The notes under the pieces are model-generated. The model ran no database searches. It saw nothing but the letters and a program-made list of their open reading frames with translations, and was not told the DNA's origin. This document shows, in pieces, positions 28,901 through 40,900 of a DNA stretch of 64,000 nucleotides. The stretch comes from Aptenodytes patagonicus. Its lineage: Eukaryota; Chordata; Aves; Sphenisciformes; Spheniscidae. Location of the stretch: positions 23,185,047 to 23,249,046 of the forward strand of contig NC_134956.1 of the NCBI RefSeq assembly GCF_965638725.1, written 5' to 3'. Position 1 is the first letter of the stretch; each line of letters opens with the position of its first letter. The translations under genes and the position numbers were made by a program.

Positions 28901-31900
28901 AAAGGCAGCAGATTTATAAAATATATTTATTCTTATTCTAAGTTATCAGTTGGAGAAAAGATTTCAGACTTAATTGGAAACTAGCACTTTACTTTTACGA
29001 AGGGACCTTTTCCTTTGCATAAGGAAAGGTCATTGAATCTCATTCAAACAGTGTAATACTTCACAGCTATGTCAATCCTCCAAGAAAAATAACCAAAAAC
29101 ATTTGATGCTAAAATCCAGTAAGACTCATTAAGTGCAAGTTTTGGAATCCAAAGAAAGTTCTTCTGAGGAACTGATATTCCTGGTGAGTTCCACCTCTGG
29201 AAGTCTATTTTTCAGCCAACATCTAAATCTGCACTCAAGCTAGTCATTTCTTCCAATAACCAAGTGAATATGAGCTTTAAGAAAATGAGGCATGCACAGA
29301 TATATCTACAGCCTGAGGCACAAGCAATGCCCCGCTTCAAAGTTGTAGTTTATACTGATAAATATGGACTAATTTTACTGGTCATTCCCAGTGAGAGATG
29401 CTTCCTGCACATCGTTCTTTATCCCAATAGTGGGAGTACAACATAAGAAGATAGAGATCAACAGTTCAATAGCTCCAACTTCCCAACTCATTACAGGGGA
29501 TATCTGAAGCATCGGGGTCTGCAAGAAATAGGCTCACCCATCTCTTTGATTTCAGTTTCCTCTCTGAAAAAGCAGAAGCCAAGCATGGTAGAGATGAAAT
29601 TTACCCTTAAAGTATATTTGTCAACTTCTGCTTATGCATCCTATGTATGTTGACATTTTAACAGTATCAGACAAACTACACAATAACCTAGCTGCTCTCC
29701 CCATAAGCCACAGATAAGCAAGTTAATATTGCATGCTGTCAGAATGTACATTCTCCATTAATAACTGCTGCAAACACTAGTGCTGCTATCCTACCCGCAA
29801 ACATTGCTCGTTTCCTCATTAATTTGAAATACTCATTTGAAATGCATAATGTTTTCATTGTTTTTATAATGGGACTCTGTCCTTTGAGTTACAGGCTAGA
29901 GGCACTGCTGTAAATCGGTAAATTGCACAGCTCAAGACCACTGCAGAGGTTTCCATACAAACAGGGATGAAAGTAGCATCCAATAGTTCTAGACTGACCA
30001 GAACTCCTTAACAGTATTTGCTCGAGTCTGCCAGTGAACTAATTTCATTGCATTCTCAGACCAAAAATTCAATACCTCCTGAAGACAAATGAAGTGTACA
30101 GATTCGTATGCTTCCGGTCTCTTCATTGCAGAATTTATCTTCCACAAGCCAAGAATAAAAAAACCTTCCCACTACTCTCCAGTGAGCAAATCTGACTTAT
30201 GCTGTACTCCAGTCTCGGTTAGTGCTACCCTGTTTACCTTTTTCATGGCAGCTGCACAGCAAGCGAAACTCTTGCAGTTATTTGCAAGAGCTCTCAAATC
30301 CCCTCACTGGCAAGCACGCCTCAGTACCTTCTCATTTCACAGACACAAATCCCCATGCTTTTTGCTCTAGGATACATTAAAATGCCATATAAATGGCATT
30401 TTACAATGCCATGGAATAACAGCACTGGGCATGCATTTTCCCCTCTACTTCCTCCTTAGCTCAGTCAGGGACATAAAAGAGCAGGAAAACAGTTTCATCA
30501 TAAAATAAGAATAGCAAAATATCTAAATTTTGAGCTTTTTCCATTTCGCCAAATTCTCTCAAAAGAGAAGGAAAGAAAAAGTAATCTCCGAGTGCCAAGC
30601 TATTGGCAATTCTAGGCTGTGTTTTATCTATGATATCTAAACCAAAGGCCAAATACCCAAGAAAGGCCATAACTTAATAGCTGTAATAGATGCAGTAATT
30701 AGTAGTTGGTTTTAATCTGCAAGTCTGAGAACTGACTTTAATATGTGAAGCTATCAAAACTTGTTAAGCCCACACAAAACATTTTGGTTTCAAAGGACCT
30801 TCTACCCTCTCCCTAGAAAATCCTTTTTTATTTGGGGAAAAAAAAAAAGTCCTCGCCAATTCTATCAGTAACACCCTCATCTGTTACAGTGCTAAATTTT
30901 TGCTCTCTGCCATGTTACCACCGCAAACTTTGAGGCCAAAACTACAACTGAAGTTCCCAGAAATCCAGAACAATTCAATTATTGGCTGCCACACCCCTTT
31001 TTACTGCTTCCCTTCCAGAGGAGGGTTAGGTCCAACCTACATTCCTGTAGCAGTGGCTATCTAGGAGACCACCTCACCTCCAGGAAATGCACACCCAAAG
31101 CTCCAACAATTATTCTACGTGCTAAGCTGGTTTGCTCCCGCATTAGCTTTCACCAGTCCCACCTCTGTTCTAATTTAGCTGTCTGCTTCCTTTGAGGGCC
31201 TATGATAAATTTGTCTGGTTTAAGAACTGGAGAAGCCAAAGTGGCCAAATAGAGCAAAACCCCCAGATGCTCCCCAAGAGACACACGCACCTCATTATTT
31301 ATAGGAGCTGTTATGTATCATTTAGTTCAATATCTTCACTTCCACCTTTCCCCAATTCTTTCACTGCATATGAAATACTACTTCCAAAATACACATTCCT
31401 GTTGCTTTTCCCCTATATTCACGTTTGCATTTAGCACCCCTGTGCTTCAACTGGAGAAAAGCCTTATCAAAACACGTCTGAGCCACTGAGGCAAAGTAAA
31501 AATACAGTCCTTTCTCCCATCAATTTGGTGTGTGTGGGGTTTCAGTACCAGTGACACACCAATATTTATGTCTTATTTCTGCTTTTCATGGCGATAGCTA
31601 TGATTCAAGAAGGTATGTACCACAAGCTAAAAATATTAGTTGACTAAGGTATACATTGAGAAAAAAAACTTAATCATCTCTATTGCTGATCATTACAATC
31701 TACTGATGCAAACCAACTTCAGGCAATTTACACTTTTTCTGATTACATTTGAACAGTTACACTGCAGTAGCCAAGTTTTAAAATATGCTCACTTTTTTTT
31801 TTTAAAGTAATTGAATAGTATTAGATTCCTTTCACCATTTTTTCCCCAGCAGACACTAATAGAATTTAAACATTTTGGGCAATGTAACAAGAAGCTAGCT

Positions 31901-34900
31901 TTTATTTTCTATTGTTTAATTTAAGCTTGCAGATCCCTAGGAAGAATTTGGTTTTGCAGAACCCTTAGAGTCCCTGCCCCATAGTTGGGATGCTTCTGCA
32001 TTTTAGCAATAAGAAGTTTCTTGCAAGTTGTCTGTAGAAATGTGTTTCTTGACGCCACGATCTACAGAAAATTGCTAATGCATTTTCTTATTTTCAACTA
32101 GCGGGATAAGCATGGCCTACACAGAATGCGGTTGTCTGAGAAGCAGTCTGACTACATTATATTCTAACATCACATCCCCATGGCTGATGCTTCCCTTCCC
32201 TGCAACTGAAAGATGCTTGCTTGTTCTAGTCTGCAAATTGCACTGTCACAAAAACCAAGGACCTTCAAAACAACTAAGGTCTGCACAGTACTCTGAACAT
32301 TTATAAGCTCTCAGAGAAAATGCATACTAGAACAGAGACACAGTTTTGAGAGGCAGAAGCATATACAGATAAAATTCTAAGCTGTATCTTCAGACATTAG
32401 AGTTCTTTTTCCAGCTCTACCACTGAGCTGCCTCCTGACACCTTCTCCTTGCAGACAGAAGTTCCTTCCTAAAAGTTGGATTTCATGGTATATAGCTGGT
32501 GAGGGGGCAGGCAGACAGGAGGAAGGAAAGCAGCTTCTAGTTTCTTTTTCACCTCCTCACAATATTACCATGTTTTAGAACTTAAGTTTGTCCACAGCAT
32601 CAGCATGAAGTTAAGAAGTGCCAAACTACAAGGCAGGCAGTCACTGTTCTCCAGATCACTTTACCAAAATGGTTAGTACAGTCTTTCTCTGTGCCTATTC
32701 CAACAATGCTCTGCATGCCAGCAACTCACAAAGTTACCTAATAATAAATACTGAAAGACATGGCAAAAGGACAGTCTCCTAAAGTTTACTCTCAACAAAT
32801 AGAGAAAACCTTCATAAAGAAGCAGCCAAAGAGACCAGTTTGGGCTCCGTTCCAGCTCTCTGGCATAATACTTGTTCTGTTAGCATTACAGCCAACACTT
32901 TAAAATTTGGCTGACACACCCAGGAAAGTGGCTCCCAGTGCTCTGTATGTGTTCATACAAATAGCCAAGACTGAGCTTACACCAGCAATCTTAGGGTTTT
33001 GTTTGTTTGTTTTAAAACAGGGAGCCTGATTTAGGGATTTCTGCATCACAGAACTAGGGCAGGAAAAAGAATTTCTCTAATACTGACAGCTAAATTTCCT
33101 GTTGTGAAGACGGGATGAACCCATCTGCATTTATTCTACCTTCAAAGAAAAAGATGGGCTCCTCTATAGGTGCAGTTTCACTTAACGCTTACTTATGTCT
33201 AACTGAATTATTGCCAAAAGATGCAGTTGCAGTCCTGTTACTACCTTATTCCTTCTGTACAACCTGCTTCCCTGTGTTGATTCAAGCAGTTGCAGAATGA
33301 CCCAAGTTAACTTTGCTGATCCAAAAGAAAATTAACCAAAAAAGCAAAGAAATTCCCACCCAGAGTAAATGCAACTTGAAGCTACCCCCAAAAAAAACCC
33401 AAAAAATTGCCACACTATGCACATCAGAATGCTTCATTTCTAAGGCCTTGTCAAAGGCATGGGACGAGATCTGGAATTGCAGTGGTGTTCATGAGACCTT
33501 AGGATAATTCTGTTGGAAGGGACCTCAGGAGGTCACAGTGTCCAAACTTCTGCTCAAAGCAGATAAATCCATCCAGATTACAAGACATAATCTGCTTATA
33601 ATTGGGAGCTGTAAAGGTTAAGTGACCTGTTAAGGTTAAGGAGGAGGTAAATGAAGCCTAAGAAAGGCTCAGCAACACATACACAACAGAAAAAGAGGAA
33701 AGGGGAGGGCAGGGAAGCTTTGCTACCAAACTTTTAGAACTTTGAACTTCAGTTTAATCAGCACTGCACCTACTAGGATCACTGTGTTGCCCTAGCAAGA
33801 TGAAAGGAACTGAAAAAACAGCAAGGCATACAGGATCTGCTACAGAGATGGAGGAAGCACAGTAAACTTAAGCCATTCACACCATAATAAGGAGTCTTAT
33901 AGACTCAGGTCTGCCATAGAAATGGCACTTTGGAATATTTCCTTCTAGTGAACGTAGAAAAAGCACTCATGCAAGCATCACTATCACATCAGATACACAG
34001 ATTATCCCCATTTTCTTAAATCAGTAGGATCTGGGATTTACCCACCTCGTTTGGACATAAGACTGCATTGGCAGAGCACGTCAGTCACATGTACATATGC
34101 TCCTGGAACCAGAAGCACTCCTGTTCTTTGCCTACACAGCATATCACTCAGCAGAGCCACTACCGACATCTGAACTTCTGAAGCATCGCTGTGTTACACG
34201 TAATACAAATAAACAGCCTTATTTATTAATTAATAGCCTTACTGCACCACTTAGTACAGTCCTAAATATCTCTCATTTAGGAGACAAAAAAAAGACAAGA
34301 AGGGGTTGATACTAACTTTTGCTAATCAGAAGAAGATTTTTTTTTAATTGTTTGTTTAAAAAAAAAAACAAAACACAACAGAGAATAGACTGTAAATCCT
34401 CCACACTTGAGGGCGTCTATTATTCTAGGCCAAACACCCCTCCATAAACCCAATTTTTGTACATGGCTTTGGGAACATCACACGATTTCGATATTACTGC
34501 CACAACTGCTAACACATTTTCCCCAGTGATTGTTAAGTAAGTTTTACCCTGCTGTGTTACTCACTGCCTGGTGGATGCCAGCCTTCACTTCTTCACTCAG
34601 CATTCCCTCAAACACAAAGGAATCGCCAAATTTCTCTGCCTACAGAAAGAACAAACGAGTCAGCCATATTATCAAAAGGAATGTTATTCTCAAAAAGCCA
34701 CTCACATCTACAGCTTTGTTTTATCAAGGATAAGGAAATTTTAACAGTAATTTTGAGTTCTCTTTCAAGGTAGCTATTTTGGAACAAAAGCGAAGGCATT
34801 TTATGTCTGGATGTCATTGTTCTTCAACAGCCACCGGACAGAGGGCAGCTCACAGAGCTTCTGCAAATGTTTTTACTTTTATTAATTAAAAATGCAGTTC

Positions 34901-37900
34901 CAATTGTCCCAACTGCTTTAAAATGCTACAGTCAATAATCTAACATTCAAGGGCATATTTCATTTCTCTTATTTTTCCTTTGGGAATCACAATAAAAGAC
35001 TTAAGCCTTGTCACTTACTCCTCCTTCATTATCACTAGCACCATGTTTTAAAGTGCTGTTACAACAATAGAAGAGTTAAAAGTAACCCAATCATTATATC
35101 TAGCATTATATAAAGCCAAAAGAAACAAAAAATACACATAATTTCATTGAATTGCAGTACACGACACCAACATAGTTTACCAAAGGGAAAAAAACCTACA
35201 GTGAATTGATATACTAGGGAAGTCAAAACATGTTATCAGAATTCAACTCATTTGCCCTTCTCAATTTCTTCATTCTATTATAGGCGTTCAAAGACTGAGA
35301 ATGATAACCGATAACCATGAGCTGCTTCTGCACACTCAGAACTCTTCAAGAGGCACAGATTGAAAGAAGAATCCCATTCACCACACAAATTGCAAGATGT
35401 TTTAGCATATGACTGTAATCTTTATACATTCAGTTTCAGAAAGGAAAGAGAAGAAAAAAAATACTTAACTTCTCTCACTTGCCCAATCTGAAAAACCCAA
35501 AGACGCAAACAGGTTTATCAAAGAGAAGAAAAAAAACCAACTTATTTTTTTCCTCTCCTGCCCAATCTGAAAGACCCAGGCAGAGGCAAACAGGTTTATC
35601 ATGTAAAGGACCCCAGATTTCAGTCTGACAGCCTCCATCAAGGGCTTTTTTTTTTTTTAAAGTTTCTTAAAAAAATACTTTTGGTTCCATGAGATAGCTG
35701 TACATCTGGAGATTTTTTTCTTCAGCTTTCTATTCACTTTCAGGTTTCATTTGCCACTGGAGTTCAGTCTAGTCCTTAATAAAAGAAAACCAAGAAGTAG
35801 GTTGGCTCTGTTTACCCGCAGTAAGTAATGTGGACGTTATTTAAATACACAAAAACCAACTTAGCTGCATCCCAAAAAAACCCTGCAGAATCAGCGCTGT
35901 TTACTCTAACTCTGAGTTTATTTTTCCAAATCCAGCATAAAAGGGGGCCCCATGTGAGGGGGGAAGGGAGAAAGAGTAAGTGGAGCACCCAACTACACCC
36001 GCTGAGCCATGAAGCACTGTCTGAAACAGATCCCATCTGATGCAGCGCTACATTCAAATACCACTGCACACGCGCTCATTCCAGAAGCTGTTGGCAACAA
36101 GTAAGCCCTGTTCAAACTCAAAATTGTTAAGCAACCTTTTTGCATAATTATTGAGCTAAGAATTTAAAAACAGAAATAGTGCCACAGATAAAAAGAAATC
36201 CTTCATCCAACCAGAAGGATCCTGTCTTCCAAATGAGAACCAGTTTATCAAGTGAATTCAGCAAAGTGCCTCCTTTGAGACCTGATCATTACCAAGGCTT
36301 TTATTTGCCTAAAAGGCCTGTCAGGGTTTTATAAAAGTTGCGTAGGAACAGTCAACTGTCAGGAAAGATCAGAGCCTCAGGCACAGGTAACTTCTTTCTT
36401 GGAAGAACCTTAACATATTCTTTCTTAGTCCATTGTTCCCAGTAACATGCACAAAATTATTATACTTGCTATTATATCTTCTTTAGACAGCAGGGCTTTC
36501 TATTGCTCAGCTCATTAGCAAGTAGCCGCGCTGAACTAGCCTGCAGAGTCCTCAGCTATCACAGTTTTTTAAATCCCTTCTCCCCTGTTCCTCTAAAATA
36601 CGGAAAAAACTAACAACATAGTCGTACTGCTACAAAGATGTCCTAGGACCCAAAGGTCAAAAAAACCCCAAACAACAACAAAAACCCCCCAAAAACCTGC
36701 ATAGACATCTTCAGCCATCTGTTAGCTTCACCCAGGCTGCCTCAGTCATACTGTAGGGAAGAGATTAGTTCAGATATCAAGACACTTACTAAATGTAACA
36801 GTATACGTCTAAATGCCCTTTCAGACCCCTGGGCAGAAGGCAAGACAACTTTCTCTCTACACTACTTACATCAGAAACTTTCTAGTATGCAAATCCTAAG
36901 CAAGTATTGTGACATCCTTCAAAAAAAAGAAAAGCCTAAGTTTTTAACGGGATTTTGCCAACACAAAGAAAGATGACAGGAGACTGTATACCTTTCTGCC
37001 TTACCTCAGTAACGTACCCAGTAGAATTCACAAATCTCTCAAACTCCTCATTGCTGACCTCATACTGATCCATATAGAAACTGTTAACGTGGACTCTTCT
37101 AGCAGGCCATTCTCCATCTTGCTGTATTTCAGGCTCATTAGTGCCCATTGTGAACACTCCTCCTGGAATAGCGACCATCTGCAGAAAAAACACCACTCGA
37201 GATTATGAAAGACTGAAAAGGCTCTTAGCCGTCTTATTCCTCCTCCACCTAATCTTTGGAGGTGCTTTTGCTCTGAGCAGCATTTCACTGACAAAAGCAG
37301 CACAACAAAATGGCAACAGTGGCATCTTGACCACCACCTGTTTGGAAGAAATAGCAAGCAAAACTTAAACTGAGAATAAAAACCCCATTTGTAGCTCTTT
37401 CTATGTGAAGTCTGAGTAATTCAAAACTTCTACTGAGGGTAATGCTTGTGCTCTAATGAAGAGAAACACGTTCCCTTTCCGTACCTAAGAGCCAAGAAAC
37501 AATCCAGAGTCCTCTCTACTCATTTTCATATAAGGAATTTTGGTGTTTCGCTCTATTCCTAGGAAGGCTTGATACATCAACAAAGAATCTGGATATTATG
37601 AAACTGTAAAGTGCTCTTTTGTCGACAAGCCTATGCTTGTTTGTATACTAACTACACGTTTTTTCATTTAGTAACAGGCACGTGCAGCATTTTATTACCA
37701 ACCATGCTGCTAACTGGCAGGTAGACAGCACCTGCAGCTCTGTGCGCCAGGGATGAGACAAACTTTCAAGTCAGTTATATTCCACTCCTCTGGAAGACGG
37801 GCAAGAGCCTCAAGCTTCAGAAGTAAAGGACGAATGAAAGAATAACGTTTTAACTATCTCAATAAGATGTTTTCCCTTTAAGGCCTCAGCCCCTTTCCAG

Positions 37901-40900
37901 AGAAACAAAACACACTTCCCCTCAGCTTTAGTGGGCTCTTTCCAGAAAGACAGAGGCCCCAGAGGTCTTGTCATGCCTCATCAGATGTTTCCTGGGAGCC
38001 CTCTAAAGACCACAGACTGAGGAACACACTCCTCACCCAAAAACCAAGAGCACCCATGATCCCTGCTCAGAAGCCTGTGCTGGAATGAAGAATGACAGCA
38101 CAGGCTGTTTAAAATCTTCCCAATGGGCAGGTGATGTTTCAAGGGCTGACACTATCCAAGAGCTAGCTTGCCAAGAAGTTAACCCAACTCATCACCAACA
38201 GATGAAAGAATTAAGGAAGAAAACTCCTCCTCCTTTCTTTTCAGCATTCCTGACCTACCTTTACCCCCTAACTCACATGGAATTCAGCCACCTCGTTCCT
38301 CCTCTGGCAACAGTCAGAGGTTTGTGAGTGGGTGAGCCCCAAAAAAGCCAGCCAGCACTGACATAGGCATTCACTGTGGAAAATAATCTGGCATGTTGTA
38401 TTGGACCTGGACATACCCTGGCAGTTATCTGTGATCACATACTACTCTTACAAGGAATTCAAGCAGGCAGACCAGTGACAGAACCCAAAATGAGCAAAGT
38501 CAGTTCTAAGAGATAGCACCATCTTTTTGCAAGATCCTGATGTTTGATATGCAGGAAATTCAAGTCTAACAACAGAAATATCCACTGAGAGAGAAGTTTC
38601 CAGAGTAACACACTTCTAACACTACTCCAGAAGTGTAGTTCAAGTCCTGACAGAAAAAGAAGCCTGGGTTTTAGATGCACAAGAGTTCAAACAAAATTCC
38701 ATATACATATAGTGGAATAACACAGTATGCAACATGTATATTAAAAGTAGACAAACTGCAAAGATAGGGTTGTAAAAAATGTCAACTGATGTAACATTAT
38801 TTAGATGAAGAGGTGGGTTCACAGAACCAAACATGAACTTTGGACTTTGTACATACAGCCATTTTGCAGCACGGCCTAGATTATAGGACCTTGATTCTTC
38901 TATAGTTGGAATTTTTTTGGTTTTTTTCTTACTTTACAAGATTCTCTTCACAAAGCTGGATGCTTTCACCAAAACAGTTTATCTGGATGCCCACACTGAC
39001 TCACAAACCAGGAAGACAAAAAGAATCATTAGTTACCTTCCAGCTTCTGAAGTTTACTGTTATTTATGTTCACATCAGCTATCCAGCACCTCTCCCTATT
39101 CTCAAGAGAATTTGGGGTATTTGACGTAACTTTACATATCCAATTTCATTGTTTCTTCTCCACTATAGATCTCTCCTTTTGCTTGGGTCTCTCCTAGAGA
39201 CACTTAAAATTCACGCAACTTGCAAAAGGCCTGCGAGAAGCACTACAAATACTTTTTCCTTTGAACTAACCACATTTAAAGCTAGCTGCATCCTCATAAC
39301 TTTTTCTCCACTAAAAAGAATCTGAGCACTTACAGATTGCCTTTAACTGAATCCATAAAAGGGCTTCAGGATAAATTTGCTTACATTTTTTAGGACTTAG
39401 GGAATGACAACATGGTACAAAGTTGCACCACTTCCTTCCTTCCAATCTCTTTCCAACCCACTGTAGCTAAAACAACTCCTTGAAGCAGTCTTCAAAGCAA
39501 GATTCAGAGCTCACTAGTGAGCTGCTGTCTAAAAGCATGTGAAAAACTAACTCTCGCGTTACAGCCTAGCATTCGTTTCCAAAACCTGAAAAATCTCGAT
39601 AGATTGCCAGTCTATGTTCAGCTAGCAATGTCCAAAGGCTTCCTTATGAACCTGCTGCTTTTGCAGCCCTCTCACATGGTTACAACTGAGACTTCTGGCA
39701 TGTCCACCAATGTTGTGTCCAACTGATACCAGATATTGATCCCGCAGGATTATCCTTCCCCACCAAGGCTCATTTGACAGCTCCACCTCCTGCTTGGAAA
39801 TTGGACCTTCCTTCGACAGCCAGCTTTATGATAATACCGCATCATAGGGTGCAAGGCTCGGATGTCTGACAGCGCTCTTCAGCTGAGAACAGTAGAATAC
39901 AACACTAAGTGAAGAACAGATTTTCGGCACAGACATCACATCCAGAAACCACATTTGTATAGTTAATTAAGCAGCTTTAACATCCAGTTTTAAAACACAG
40001 GTAGAGATTAGTTCCTTGGTGTTATCTAAGAAATATCAAAGTTGAACTACGGAGACAGAAATCCAACAGCAGGGGCTGACAGATACCTCATTCACCATAT
40101 TAGGTAGACTATGCAACAATGATTTCCTGTATCTTCACAATATTACTTAGCTACCGCATGCAGTTCATTATCCTCGAAGCTCAACTTCAAGAGGGACTAC
40201 ATTTGCCTATGATTATACTTATGTTGAAAGTATTACGGTAATGTAGAGCAGACCCACTAAATACCAGCTCCCCAGTTCTAAAAATGTAGTGGAAATAAGT
40301 AATCTCATTTGTGGTTGAGGTAGAGGCTAATTCTTCCCCTGCTTCTCTTTTAGTGAAAATGTTTTCTAGCTAAGCATAATCAAGTTATGTTGTGAACATA
40401 GCTTAAAAACCAGCAGTAATTAGTTTTCATTTACCTACTGTTGAAGTTGCCAGCTGCCTGTCAAATGGTTTTTTCACCCTACAGTGAGACCCACAGTGAA
40501 ATGCAGAAATTTATTACATATAACGTATATTAGTGACATAGAGCTCAAGTGCAATATGGATTATTTAATTCATATTCTTTAATTATTCTCAAATTTCTTA
40601 CGTGCAGCCTGCAATAGTAAAGCCATAGTTACCACTGTGCATCCTTCCCTCTACTTGGTAAGTTTCCACACTGCCTGTGTGACACAGGCTTTTTCCAAGA
40701 TGACACAGCTTCCCAGTGTTACAACACCAAGAAGCACTTAGAGAGGCAGCCCCTCACGTTTTCACTATTTGCAAGCCATCTCGCACAAGAACAAGATCCA
40801 AGTCTGCTGTGATATAATTTTGTCTGCCAAAGTTTGCCAGCACCTTTCGTGAAATGAAACAGCAATCCCATTCCTAATAACTGAAGGTATCTCATCCAGT

